Assembly: GCA_013397115.1 (NCBI GenBank)
Contig: VWZW01001321.1
Span: 868,001 to 932,000 of the forward strand
DNA length: 64,000 bases
Direction: 5' to 3'
From: Edolisoma coerulescens
Taxonomy: Eukaryota > Chordata > Aves > Passeriformes > Campephagidae
In this document: piece by piece, positions 26,096 through 38,060 of the stretch
Layout: each line of letters begins with the position of its first letter
How positions within the stretch are numbered: position 1 is the stretch's first letter
The notes under the pieces: model-generated
What the model saw: only the letters and a program-made list of their open reading frames with translations
The model's database searches: none
Told to the model about the DNA's origin: nothing
Program-made: the position numbers and the translations under genes

Positions 26096-28487
26096 TTTTG
26101 CTAGACTCTGATTTATTTCCATTAATTAATAACTGTTTTGTTATTATTCACCACTTATGAATTTCAATATTAGTTCAATGCATTCATCCATGTAATATCT
26201 AACACCTGGTTTTATTTTGTTTCATTTAAGTAAAAAAGAAGTATAAAAAAACACAACAAAGCATAAAATAGTTTTAGAAATAAACCTCTCACAGAAAAAT
26301 ATTGTTATCTTCATTCACATTTTTAAACCTTCATTAAAGTACCAACTCTCAATTTTCCACTGTTACTTACACTCTGTCAGGAGCTAGATTAGCATTGTTT
26401 CATATCCTTTCAGATTACCCTTAACATCAGCAGTTGCAGTTTTTTTGCCCTTATAGTTCATAGCTGTTCATGCCTAATGATTTTTCACCTCCTCAGGCTT
26501 CAGATCTTAAAATGCTGATAAATAATGCATTTCTTTTAATTTCATATTTTGGGTGTTGTAGTTGATAACAAACATCTTTGCGATAGAATTGGTTCTCTCT
26601 CCATGGGCACAATTTCCATTGCAGAGACAAGTGAGATGCTGTCAGGCTACAGAGAACAAAAGGAGGATGCACACCCTTTTAGACAGAGCAGCAGTTTCAA
26701 AACAGAAGCTATTTAAGGAGGAGTTTGTAATGAGCTTCCTGAAGCTGGACTTTCCTCACGCTTGGCTGCGTGAACTTGCTTCGGACATGGTCTGTTTCTG
26801 GGTGTAAGGATGTGTCCTACTGTCAGATCCTAAGCAAGTGAGGTCCTTCATAGATGATAAATTTAAGCCTAAATACCAGATAAATTTGAACTCCAAGAAT
26901 AAGAGAAAGATGGTCTCTAAAACCTTTGCATTTATCTAAAGCCTCTGATACAGCACAAAAGCCATACCCATCGCCTGAGAACAAAAAAAAACCCCTCTGT
27001 AAAGAGCAGAACTAGAACTGTCAAACTGCCAGTTGATTTTATTCTAAACCTGCCCTCCAGGGCTTGTAAACATTTATGAATGTCTTAATGAAAGTGCTTG
27101 ATAACTCCAGGTTTCAGAGTAACTTTGCATCAAATAATTTTGCAACTGAAATATATTGAGACCACACAATTAATCATAATAACAGCACAAAATAGGCTAA
27201 AGGTGAGGCATCCAAAAGATGTATCCTATACTCTGATGGTGACAGGGAAAGGAGAGCAGTGATTTGCCTTGTTCTTCCCATTCTCTCTGTATGGGCAGGA
27301 AAAATAATTGCCACTGAAGCTGCACTCCCTCTTAAATGCTCTTACAGTTTGGTTTCCTGACGGTAAAGGCAGGTAATAAAGAAAGACTAGATATGTTAAG
27401 AAGCTCTGCACAAACCACCATTTCTATTCCTTCATTTTGTTTTCATATCGAGATTACAATGACTCATGATTTCTGCTGGACCCTAGTACCACTTGACATC
27501 TCCTTGTCTTTCTTATAGTACTTTACATGAAGTATAGAGAGCTATGTCCTAAAAGGGGGTGTGCTGCCTTTGTTCAATATACTGGATTTTTCAAGTAGGG
27601 AAGACTAATGAGTTTTTTCCACCCACCTTGTTACACACTTAAAAATAGAATGTGAAAGAAGCTTAAACAACTCTCCATTATGGTGAGTCAGTGAGTACAA
27701 AGTTTCTCAGTATCACTCCATACGAAGTTTATATCTTTCTAAAATGAAAAGCATCACTGCTGCCTTTTGAATGACTTTCAAAAAATACTCTTCTCTATCT
27801 GTCAAGCATTTATCAAAAACAAAACTGAAAGAGACTGTATTTGTAGGTCAGAAGTTCAGCTCCTGCCTCTGCAGGAGGTGACAAAGCCCCTGCTTTGTCC
27901 AAATGAGTATTTGCACATGTACATTGAGTTTAGACAGAATCTTAACACTTAATTTGAATTTCAAGTGCTCGAATCTTTCATACATTTGGTATCTCTACTC
28001 TGTGATGCTAGTGCTAAATTTCCCAGGCACCTTAAGATCTGTACCTTTTTGTGTCTAAAGTGCAGATATTTCTTGGCACCTTTTCAGCCCATCTATCCCA
28101 CCAAGAACCGTGGTGTTCTTCACAATATTTCCCCAGGAGTCTGGTTGAAGACAGTACTCTTTAGGGAACATCTCGTGAGTCAAGTACGAGACACAGCAGC
28201 ATCTTTCTTTCACTGCAGCATTTCATCGACTGACAGAAGGGCCATAAGGAAGATTGGAATTCAACCTGATTTTCAGCTTCAAGTTGACTCTCACTGCGAA
28301 GGACATAACTTAATGGTGCGTTTATTTGAGTGTTTGTGGGGTGGGAAATTCTTCCATCCAAATGTTTCTTCAAATATCTAGCATCAGACCATCACAAAAT
28401 AAAATATTGGACCGTTGGAGTCCCAAGGAGTTTCAAATGACACAGGTTTGAGGTGAGTGACTGGCATTTGCTCCAGTTTGGAGTAAA
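26096..28487. other. Non-coding stretch, no gene recognised
   Basis: AT-rich to about 27800. A 138-codon plus-strand frame (27965-28381) crosses a patch with more CpGs near 28160-28320. Its translation shows no domain I recognise, and an opposing 70-codon minus frame overlaps it. Confidence 0.5.
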
Positions 28488-29135
28488 CTACAGGCCAGTC
28501 CTTGTGAAATTTTCATGGGAGATAGGCCTCAGCCAAGCTGCAAGGGTAGCTGAGCCAAGCGAACCCCAGACTCCCTTGTGTTTGAAAACAGGACTGTCCC
28601 TCTCCTTCATGTGTACTGAATTTGGGCTCTTGGGATTGGGTGGGGTTTTTCTGAATGAAAGGATCAGGCCTATAAGTGGTCTGAAGAGTGTGTGTACACC
28701 TAAGGATAGGACTGATATCCACCCCTTCTCCCCAGGGTAGCTGTTGGGTGATTTAGCATCCCTCTCCTGAGGCTTTCTGGGTTCCCTGCAGGATTTTGTC
28801 CCTGGATTGCTTTGGCAGGGAGAGGGTGGTGAAGCAGGACACTCCATTTTACTGAGGGAGCCCAGGCCTCCTCCAGTCACATCCAGCAGCACCTGATGGG
28901 GAGGCAGCACTTTCACGGCCTTGATATATGTCAGAAAGCTGTCCAGCATCACATCCCCAGTGAGAGGAAGGCCACTTGTGGCTTCTGAAATGCTAAGTAT
29001 CAAGCTTTGGTTTTTAGAGGCTTGAGCACAGACATCTGGCATCTGTCCACTCACAAAAAAAAAAAAAGCAGGCCCCTGAGAGAGAGGAGCCTCAGGAAAA
29101 AAACATGCAGGATGATTGAACATGCAGTCTGACAT
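28488..29135 (-). other. Unidentified 215-codon open frame
   Basis: This is the longest open frame in the window. It lies in a GC-richer segment with a run of 13 A at about 29055-29068 on the plus strand (encoding consecutive phenylalanines on the minus strand). The translation is proline- and serine-rich in its second half, has no signal peptide, and contains no motif I recognise. The middle (LTGDVMLDSFLTYIKAVKV) looks more protein-like than the rest. In a GC-richer patch such a length can arise by chance. No promoter, splice site or polyadenylation signal was convincing, so I do not call it a gene. Confidence 0.2.
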
Positions 29136-29587
29136 TTTATTTCATCTATGACTGTTTCTATGAAAAACTGTATGAAATTAATGGTGACATTGGTTTCAAA
29201 AGGATTATCAACATGATTATACTGACTAGAGAATTAATTAATCACTGACATTTGTCAAAAAAGTCATTGAAATTCTATTACTTCATTATTAGCATAATGA
29301 AGAGATTGTGTTTGCCCTCTCTGGCAATCAATCAAGCATCTGGGATGCACTCCAGTGTCAAGGAACTAAACGTAAAACCAGAAAGTATTTGATTTTGAAA
29401 AGGGGTTATTTTGCTTGTTTGATGGGTGCCATACACCATTTTTCAACAGTTAAGTATTTATTTTTGTTTTTCAGATGATATCTGGTAAAAGTCAGAGATC
29501 ACAGATAGCAAAGTGAAATAGCTTACCTACATTAAGGGAGTAATTTGAACTAGAGATATATAGGGTAAAACTATTAATTTCCCCCGT
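29136..29587. other. Short AT-rich spacer
   Basis: No open frame of note and no recognised repeat. Confidence 0.55.
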
Positions 29588-29748
29588 GACTTTCTATCTG
29601 TAGGTCTCAGGGTGTTTTATTACAGAGATCAGTATCATCCCTGTTTATCAGTGGTAAAAGTGACAAGAGAATTGAAGTGATGTGCCCTTAGATGAATAAC
29701 AGAGCCGAGACCTGAAATCAGCACTGGAGTTCACTGCTCTATCATCCA
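29588..29748 (+). mobile_element. Ancient MIR/CORE-SINE-like relic
   Basis: The order of blocks matches the old amniote MIR-type repeat: a 'tctgtaggtctcagggtgtttta' style opening (decayed), TATCATCCCTGTTTATCAG, a TGACAAGAGAATTGAAGTGA block (compare GAGGTTAAGTGACTTGCCC), an ACAGAGCCGAGACCTGAAATC block, and a terminal CTGCTCTATCATCC. The copy is highly diverged. The family is named from the block order, not from an alignment. Confidence 0.6.
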
Positions 29749-31029
29749 AGTAAATTGAGTTAATGCCATTTTCAAAATAAAGGGATGAAATTGTACCTCA
29801 CCCACTACTGAAGCAAAAAGTACTACTTAATCACAGCAAGCAGCAACATGAGCATAGAAACCAGTATCTCATAAACATGCTGCTTGACTGCCAGCAAAGC
29901 TAAATACGTTCAGTCAGAAGCAAGGCAAGGTCATCAGGGTAATTTGTTCTCTTGCTGTCGGAATGCAGACACAGTTACCATCCGTTGCTAACTCTCTACT
30001 TGAATCACAGTGCCACGTGTACTTAAGGCATAGCTAGGCAGAAAGTCCTGCAACTCGAGGTCAGGAGTTGCTTCATCTGCTGAATAGCAAAGGCCCAAAC
30101 AAGCCTGTTCAACAGCATTCCCTGAACATTCAATTGAAACTCTTTTCCAAATATCAAGATTTCAGCAGGACCTTATAATTTTTCACATAGCAGTAAGATA
30201 TAATTTATTTTTCTGGTCCCTCAGACATGTGGAAAATCAGTGAAAACTTGAACAGAAAATAGCAGCTGGAGCTCCTCTACTAGTAGTCTCTGGCTAGGTG
30301 TGACCACTCGTATTAGTTACAGGGCTGTTGGGTCTTTTCTCAATCTGTGGTGACTGTGATGGCAGCAAAGATTTATAGTTTATATATCTTTTTGCTTCAA
30401 CTGTTATATTGAGGTGTAATTCAGGTGGTGGACAGGATGATAAAACTCAGCTTACCAATAAAGGATAGAACAGATTCAATTTCAGACGTTCAATTTTTTA
30501 AATTTAGATGCTCAATTTTGGCTTGAAATCAGATAATTTATGACTCAGCATGACTAAATGTGACAAACTCTCAGATTTTTTTTAGGGCATTAGAGTGACC
30601 ATCTTCTAGTACTGACAGGGTCCACAGGGTTCAAACTTAAATTTTGAGAAATTTATCTATATCTAGGTAGGTAGGCAGGTAGGCAGATAGATAGGTAGAT
30701 GATAGGTCTGTGTTTGTGTGTATGCATGCACTCCATGTAAGACAGAAAGAAAAAGCACTGTTACATCATTAAGAGGAATTTTGTTTCTTTCTTCCTAAGA
30801 TATATTTGTAAATATATAGGTAAAGATATAGAGATATACAAATATATTTTCTCCTTAGACTTTTGCAGACTTCTGGGGCTTTTTGAATGTAGTGAAAATA
30901 TACGTGGCCTTCTGGATGACTTTGAACAAAATTCTTATTTTGGTCCTGTTTTTCCCATTTTAAAATAGGGGAAATAATACTGTCTGTTTGCAAAGCATGT
31001 GTGTGTACGTCCACTAAGGCGGAAGGTAT
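29749..31029. other. Non-coding stretch with GATA/GTAG simple repeat
   Basis: No gene recognised. It contains the tetranucleotide tract at 30664-30709 and AT-rich simple sequence near 30795-30850. Confidence 0.55.
30664..30709. repeat. Imperfect GTAG/GCAG/GATA tetranucleotide tract
   Basis: About eleven tetramers of the forms AGGT, AGGC and AGAT follow one another, interrupted by single-base changes. A TG-rich run comes directly after. Confidence 0.85.
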
Positions 31030-31640
31030 TTGTATCACTGGGATAACCACTTTGCTGAGTCACAGCCTTACCAGCTCTGGGTAACACAGCCATTGCTGTC
31101 TCACACTGGCAGAAGCCTGTCACGTTGTGCTAACAGTACTGCACAAAAGTCTGCAGGAAGAGATTATGGCAATGGCATGGCTGAGCAGGAAACACTGGAA
31201 CAAATCCTGTATGATGGCCGTGCAAGTGTTCAGGCAGAAACAGAGGCCAGGCAGCAATCCTGGGGATTTCAAGGTCCATTTCAGCAGTTCCTGGTAGTAG
31301 AGATCTTCACTGGTAGTAGAGATCTTCAGGCAGCTTGTGTGGATGTCAGAGCTGGCTCCCTCTGAGGAGAGGTCGCAGCTGCTACAGCACCCAGAGCTGA
31401 GCATTGCCCTGGAGCAGGGCCTTGGCCAGCTGAACCAGCAGTGTGGGCAGCAGGTACAGCAGCCAGTGTGGTGTGTCCCAGAGCAAGACTTGCAGTTCAG
31501 GGCAGACTGGAAAATTAGGGCTGGCAGTGGGATGTTTCCTACAGCAGAGTGATGTTCTGGATACTCATCAGCCCTCATTTCCTTGTGTAGCCTCTCTGCT
31601 GACTCTCACTCGCGCTCACTCTGGCACTTGGCATGACACC
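31030..31640. other. GC-richer island, unidentified, with a 19-bp tandem duplication
   Basis: This segment is rich in CAG and CTG words and clearly differs from the flanks. Open frames exist on both strands (111 and 71 codons plus; 152 codons minus). The plus frame is glutamine- and glutamate-rich (MAEQETLEQILYDGRASVQA), and the minus frame is cysteine- and serine-rich, as expected of its antisense. I could not assign a family. It may be a decayed gene copy, an LTR or a lineage-specific repeat. Confidence 0.3.
31292..31329. repeat. Tandem duplication, two 19-bp units
   Basis: TGGTAGTAGAGATCTTCAC is followed directly by the same unit ending in G instead of C. The duplication shifts any frame crossing it, because 19 is not a multiple of three. 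Confidence 0.95.
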
Positions 31641-33553
31641 TGATGCAGGTTGTCCCCTCTCCTTATGATATTTTTTACCCCTCTTCTCCTATTAGCACTG
31701 GCAGGGCTTAATCCATGACTGAGTTTCCCAGGTTGTTTTAGTATGGTTTTCATGTCTGCACTTTCATGACAAACACAGGTTGCTGTAGCCTGGTGGTGAA
31801 GAGGATTTTTACTACATTTTACCATTGCACAGTTCCATCAGCAAACACAGATCTGTACCACAGAAACTGGTGTGAGGGAAGGATGAGGTGGAGACCTAGT
31901 ACAAATTAATTGCAGTGTTAGACTAAACATTATTTAGGTGTTTCACATTTGCTTAAGTCTTTCCTTTGAATTTTAACTTTACATTTCAATTTCAAGCCAT
32001 GAAAAAAATATTTTTGTAATGTATTCGAAAGCAAATAAGTAAATAATCTTTGGAGTAGTGAAGGCAGGAAAAAATAACCTTTTTGTATTTCCAACTTCTC
32101 AGTGAAAATGGATCATTTCCCATTCAAAACTCCAAGTTTCATAGCTTTCAAATTTTACAAAATAAAATGCCACTTTTTAAAAATATATCCCCAAATGTAT
32201 TCTTCTTCTGAGTGATCATAATAGTGATGAAAGTGAAGGGGGAATATTGCACGTAATACAGGCCAAAGTTAACTACCCACTTATTAGAAGCTGAGCAAAG
32301 TTTCTTGTGGACAGCTGTAGTTACCCTGTGGTTATTGTTATCACTGCAATCCAACATCCTTATTTAACCCCATCTACCCACCCTACCAAATGGTCTGTGG
32401 TAGTAGTATCTGTGATATAGATAAACTTGAACTATGAAGACAAATGCTAATTTTGGAGATTTTATCTGTGTCCGCAGAGACTCAAAGGCTTTCCTTGTGA
32501 GTCTCTTCCCTTATTCCTGCAAATGGTCATCAAAAATTATATTTCATACACTTTTTAAAAAAACCCCACACATTTTTGTGTGACTTTTATTTAGTTTCAG
32601 TGTTATTGGTACTGGGCTTCTGGATTGGTTAGGGTTACCCTGAAACTTGGAGGTATTTTCCTTCTCTACTCCCAGCAAGATGTTCAAACATCCAGCTTTA
32701 AAAGAGGATATCACAAAAAAAATCTTTATTTCTGTGCTTGTTATTCCCCATTTGATAATTTTCCCTAAGATGTTTCTGCATTATTTTTCCACACCTCATT
32801 AAACTGTCTCTAAACCTCTATTTTGCTTTGTGAGCAATCACAAAGTTGCAAATTCTCAAAGCTGCTACTCAGAAACCTATGCTCTTTATCTTCCTTCAGC
32901 TTTTCTTTTTCTTTATGGCTTGTGGGCTTACTTACACCTTTATAGAGTTTAAAAGATAACCTAGACCTCTAAAACTGGAGCCAGACGTAGTTAATTTTGT
33001 ATCAATGCACCTATTTTATTTCCTCTTAAAATCTGAGCTGCTCTCTGGAAAAAATGAAGCACCAACCCTGTGAAGGAAAGATTTGCCAAAAACGAACATT
33101 TGCTTCAAATATGAATGTTTTCTTTTTTCTATATACTCTGAAGGATAATTTTAAAGTCACTGTATACCTCCAAAGTAGTCTTTACTAAATGAGACATTGG
33201 TTTTCAAACCTAATTCTTTGATGTATCAGTGAAATTTAGGCTTTGTTAGTATAAATGATATTCTAAGTCTGTAATTCAGAAAATCATCTGCTGTTCTAGA
33301 GACAAATAGGGGTCATTTTACCCATCTCTAACTTCTTATCTTATTTATCTCTATTTTTTGCTATGTGTATATTTTCTCCCATTACTAGAAAAAGATAAGA
33401 TACTTTGACTATTTTATACTGAGAAGAAAAAAATAAAGCTTTTATTTAGGCCAAGAGTACCTTTAGCATTTTACCTCATTTTCTTGTATCAGAAAGTTAA
33501 GTAAGTGCTCAGCTCTTTCCAGAGTAGATACTTCCCCCCCAGAAATGCTTAAA
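31641..33553. other. Non-coding stretch, no gene recognised
   Basis: AT-rich, open frames under 70 codons, no recognised repeat. It ends at a C run just before the CR1 3' end. Confidence 0.6.
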
Positions 33554-33677
33554 AATCACAGAATTATAGAATTATTTAGTTTGAAAAAACCTCTAAGATC
33601 ATTGAGTCCAACTGTTGACCCAGCACTGCCAAGTCCTCAGCTAAAACCATGTCCATAAGTGCCACACCTCGACACCC

Positions 33678-34016
33678 TTAAAACACCTTCAGGGATGGGG
33701 ACTCCAATTCTCTGGGCAGCCTGTTCCAGCACTTGACAACCTTTTTCATGAAGAAACTTTTCCTAATATCCAATGTAAACCTCCTCTGGAACAACTTCAG
33801 GCCATTTTCTCTTGTCCTATTGCTTGTTACTAGCAAGAAGAGAACAATCCCAGCCTGGCTACACCCTCCTTTCAGGTACTTGTAGAGAATGATAAGGTCT
33901 CCCTGAACCTCTTTTTCTCCAGAATGAACAACCCCAGCTCTCAGCTGCTCCTCATCAGACTTGTGCTCCAGACCCTTCACCAGCTCTGTTGCCCTTCTCT
34001 GGATGTGCTCCAGCAA
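33678..34016 (-). pseudogene. CR1 ORF2 C-terminal relic
   Basis: The 112-codon frame contains QRRATELVKGLEHKS, a YKYLKGG stretch and a WNRLPRELESPSLKVF ending. These are characteristic of the last domain of CR1 ORF2, and the frame ends at the expected natural terminus. The upstream half of ORF2 is in a different frame (34101-34427), so the product could not be made intact. Confidence 0.85.
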
Positions 34017-34100
34017 TGTCTTTCTGGAATGAGTGGCCCTGGACTGAACACAGGATTCAAGCTGCAGAGTATAGGCAGAGTGCTGAGTACAGAGGGATGA

Positions 34101-34427
34101 TCACTGCTCTGGTCCTGCTGGCCACACTATTTCTGATAAGAGGAAGGAGGCCATTGGCTTTCTTGGCCACACCGATGGCTTTTTTTCCACCAGGCGGTTT
34201 TTCAGCTCCTCTGCCCCAAGCCTGGAGCACTGTCTGTTGTTCTTATGACCCAAATGCAGGACCCAGCACTTCGTCCTGTTGAACCTCATAAAATTTGCCT
34301 CAGCCCATTGATCCAGCCTGTCCAGATCCCTTTGAAGAGCCTTTCTACTCTCCAGCAGATCAGCATTCCCACCCAACTTGGTGTCATCTGCAAGCTGACT
34401 GAGGTTGCACTCCATCTCCCCATCCAT
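34101..34427 (-). pseudogene. CR1 ORF2 reverse transcriptase relic
   Basis: The frame begins near LSQLADDTKLGGNADL, the CR1 motif-C region. The two catalytic aspartates (ADD) are kept, while the preceding residue is leucine instead of the usual phenylalanine. LQRDLDRLDQWAEANFMRFN follows, as in intact copies. Beyond it a frameshift separates this part from the C-terminal relic at 33678. Confidence 0.85.
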
Positions 34428-34669
34428 AAAAATGTTCTGAAGATCTACAAAGATCCCTTCCTGTTAAACAGGACTGGTCAAAACACTGAGTCCTGGGGAA
34501 CACCACCTATGACTGGACACCAGCTGGATGTAACTCCATTCACCACCACTCCCTGGGGCCAGCCATCCAGCCAGTTTCTTACTCAGTGAACAGTACACCT
34601 GTCCAAGCCATGAGCAGCCGGTAGAATGCTGTGGGAGACAGTGACAAAGGCTTTACTAAAGTCTAGGTA

Positions 34670-36429
34670 TCAAAAATGCTGAAGAATTTTGTGTCTGTGG
34701 GAGCCAGAGAACTGAAGTGATGTTTATGACCTACATACAGAAGTTGTTGGGATATCTTTATTATGTATATATCATATTTTCAGCTATTTTGGGAAAGATC
34801 ACAACAAAACCACATTTCCATCTACCACAGGACAAAAAGATCTCATGACTGTTGGAAGAAAAATATATTTTCTAGGGGTTTTTTAATCAACCAAAACAGA
34901 AAGGTAAGAAACACAACACAGCGACACTCTTACGTGATGTGCCTTGGCAAGGCTGCTCTGACATATTGCAACCATCTGTAAAGTCTCCATCAGCTCAAAA
35001 CAGACACACCTGGGACTTCTGACTCTTTATCAGAGAGTTGTGTCCAAGGGCCGGGCTTTGGGTAGTCACACTGTTTTATCTGATGGTTGTATCAGTTTTT
35101 GAAGAGGCTTGGAAGTCCCAAATCCCCATTATTCTCCCTCTTTGCCATATTCAATGAGATAAAGCTTCTTTCAAGAAGAATCATTTCACCTTCCTTTTCT
35201 CTGTGAAGAATCCAGTGTATTTTTGAATGCTATAGAAACTATAGCACAACAGCCACTTAGAGATGTTATCTTCTCTTTAGTTGCTTGCCTGTCTTGTAGA
35301 GCAATCTTGTCTCTGAAGATTAATGTCTGAAATTGAAATACTTCTCAGTAATTTTGGTCTGGACAGGTCCTGGTTTTGTTAGACTCTTCTGTTTCAAGTT
35401 GCTAGGTTATCACATCTCCAGGCTCTATATAATTATTTTATTCACTTGATTTATTACAGGGAGGGAATTCACGTTGAATTCAGGCTGAGAACAAATTTTT
35501 CCATAAATGTAATTTCATATTTTCTTTTAATCTTCCGCTTCTTCTTTTCTGTTTCTCAGCTGTAGTTTTAAAAATAAGAGCTTGCAAACTCCCCAGTAGT
35601 TATTCAATGAAATCATAAGCCCTTTTTCTGCCACAAGTCTGCTGCTGACACACAACTTAAATACTGTCTTTTGTTGCACAGATGAAAGGCAAGAATAGGA
35701 ACTTGAAAAGAGAAGTCAAAGACAATACAAACACCAATGATCTTTGTAAAAGGCAAAGGGAATGAAAAATCAAAAATAGACCATAATAAAACAATAAAGA
35801 TATTCTATGGATTTAAACTTGACTTATGCCTTAAAGACAGAAGTCTCTGCAAATTACAACAAGGGTTTATTTGTCAGTCACCCAGTGAAGGAATATCTAT
35901 CTAAAGGATGGAGTTTATTAACTCTGCAGTCATAGCCAAGCGACACTTTCAGTTTGGCAGAGAAGGTGTAGAGCTTGACAGCATGAACAGGTTCTGGTTT
36001 GTAGGTATTTTTCTCCATAGCCCTGTGTGGGTAACTAAACTAGAATTAAAAAACAAACAAACAAATAAAAAGTTATTTTATTTCATGGTAAAGATTTGCA
36101 GAACACAATGAAATGTGGTATTTTTTCTTTATAGCATTTTGATCCTTATATATTAATAATTTATAGTTTTATATTTATTAAGAGCCTTTTGATCTTTATA
36201 ACCTTTGCAGAGGGAAAGTTGTGGGTACTACTCAGTTGCTGGACTGACTAAAAAAAGCTGGCATTTGTTGAACACCAACAGAAGCTTCATCAGGCATTTA
36301 AGTTTTCAAGTCCAAAATGTGTCCTTGTCAATTAAAATATATTTAATGGACTCAGTCTTTTTTTTTTTTTAATAGAACCATTAATACATTTACCCATTCT
36401 AATTACAGAACTCTCATTTCTACTCCTAT
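34670..36429. other. Non-coding stretch, no gene recognised
   Basis: AT-rich with short chance frames (72 codons at most). A small (AAAC)n/(AAAT)n run occurs at about 36048-36066. Confidence 0.6.
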
Positions 36430-36560
36430 TGATTTGAGCAGTAATTTTCCCATCAGATTTAATGGTGCAGTACAAGACTACAGTCTCATCAGAATTAAGT
36501 CCCCTGATGCAACAGCTTTTATAAATTTATGTGGGTCAAGTGTAGTAGGCACAACACATG
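36430..36560. repeat. Possible ancient amniote repeat relic
   Basis: The text 'tactcctattgatttgagcag', then a TTTAATGG block and an AATTAAGTCCCCTGATGC block resemble the old amniote repeat with the TCCCATTGACTTCAATGG theme. It is very decayed and the family is uncertain. Confidence 0.3.
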
Positions 36561-37994
36561 CAAGTTGCTAGGGCCGCGTATTTTCTTCCTAAAAAGCTGC
36601 ATTTTTTGTGTTCTTCTGCTCAAAATCGTTCTACACGTCTGATTTACACAGTTTCACTGAGACTACTTTGTGACACCTTTTCAGGTCCTGAGCTAGTTTA
36701 GAAACAAATAAACAAACAAACAAACCTAATAATAATTCATTTACAGAGAGAGGTTTTTTCAAAATCTCCAAGATGTGAATTGTAGCACTTAACACTTCAA
36801 CCTAAGCATCAAATAATTCACTGGCTATCAGCAAACATCTGTTTTAAGTGTGTTTAGTGTGAAACATATATTCCTTCAAGTATTCTATATACACCTTATT
36901 TTATACACCTCTTCTACTATATGTCTTAGTATTTAGGCTTGGTATACAACATTGCCTAATTAAGTCTACCACTTGCATTATATCACCATGCCGATGGCAC
37001 CACTGATTTTCAAAGAATCTCCAAATAGAAGTTACATATATTAATTGTATAGATTTATATAAATTTTTTTTTTATATTTTTGGTGACTCTTTATGATAAT
37101 CTTGTACATCTCTGGGCATTCTTAAAATCTTCCTTTTAGTCTGAGAAATAAAGTTGTTACATGTCTATTCATGTCTATTTTTGTAGATATTATTACTATG
37201 TTCTTTATGAAAATTATTCTCTAACTCAACAGAAGGCAGAGGAGGAGCAGATATGAAAGGCACACATCACCCAGAAAACATGTATGTACCTAGAGGTATC
37301 TAAAAGACACAGTGGATTGAGCAATTTGCTTCAGGAATTCAGTGTTCAGTAGCTAAGGAGTTGCAAGCCTGATTTTGCTAAAACCTAAAGGCAATTCATT
37401 AAAAGAACCCAAACACTAAAATCTTTTAAAACAATCCTTGAAAGAGAAAGAAGTTTCTCGGAAGTTTGAAATTACACATATTAAAACAGAACAAAAAGAA
37501 GCAAAAACCCCCACAGAAAATATTTTGAGAAAGAAACCCTTGGTATCTTATGCCAATACCAAAGATTAGTAACTGATAAATGCCATCAATCTGCCATTGT
37601 CAGCAATTTGGATAAAAATTCCCAGGGAGCAAATTTCTCCATAGTGAAACAGAGGAACACATTGTCTTCTGGAGCACCACATACAGGAAACCTTCAGAAA
37701 AAAATAAGACTGGGTGGATCAGGCTGATCCAATATCACAGTTTCTGAACTAGTATCGGGATTGCAGCTTGATCTCTGATAGTGCAATTTACAGAATAAAT
37801 TGACTTTGGCAACTTAAGAAGGTCCTGTCCTTCCCCTCCTATTCCGAGTCTTTGATGTCTTGTCCTTGCTCCCATTCAACACCCTGTGTTGAACAACTGG
37901 CTCTGCAGGCCATTCAGAAAACATCCAATTTATATCTGATTTTTCAGAGGACTGGACAAAATTATTTTCTGAATCCAGAGTAACTTTTCAAATT
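36561..37994. other. Non-coding stretch, no gene recognised
   Basis: AT-rich. It contains a short (AAAC)n run at about 36703-36725 and an A/T block near 37060. No open frame above 60 codons. Confidence 0.6.
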
Positions 37995-38060
37995 TATAGA
38001 ATAGCTTATGTTTGAAGGTACCAATGGATTTCATCTTGTCCAATTTCCTACACATATAAG
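37995..38060 (-). mobile_element. Possible CR1 3'-end relic
   Basis: TTTATAGAATAGCTTATGTT, then GAAGGTACC and a CATCTTGTCCAATTTCCTAC block, parallels the reversed CR1 3' untranslated order (TAGAATGGTTTGGGTTGGAAGGGACC ... TCTAGTCCAACC). It is strongly diverged and short, so it could be coincidence. Confidence 0.4.

Larger units (their letters stand above)
33554..34669 (-). mobile_element. CR1 LINE copy, 5'-truncated
   Basis: The left edge, AATCACAGAATTATAGAATT, is the reversed CR1 terminal repeat. A typical 3' untranslated block follows (CCAACTGTTGACCCAGCACT region), then the ORF2 C-terminus and reverse transcriptase. Similarity stops at AAAGTCTAGGT near 34669, inside the reverse transcriptase region. 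It is better preserved than the copy at 4311 but is split across at least two frames. The same strand orientation is shared by all CR1 copies longer than 150 bp in this window. Confidence 0.92.
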
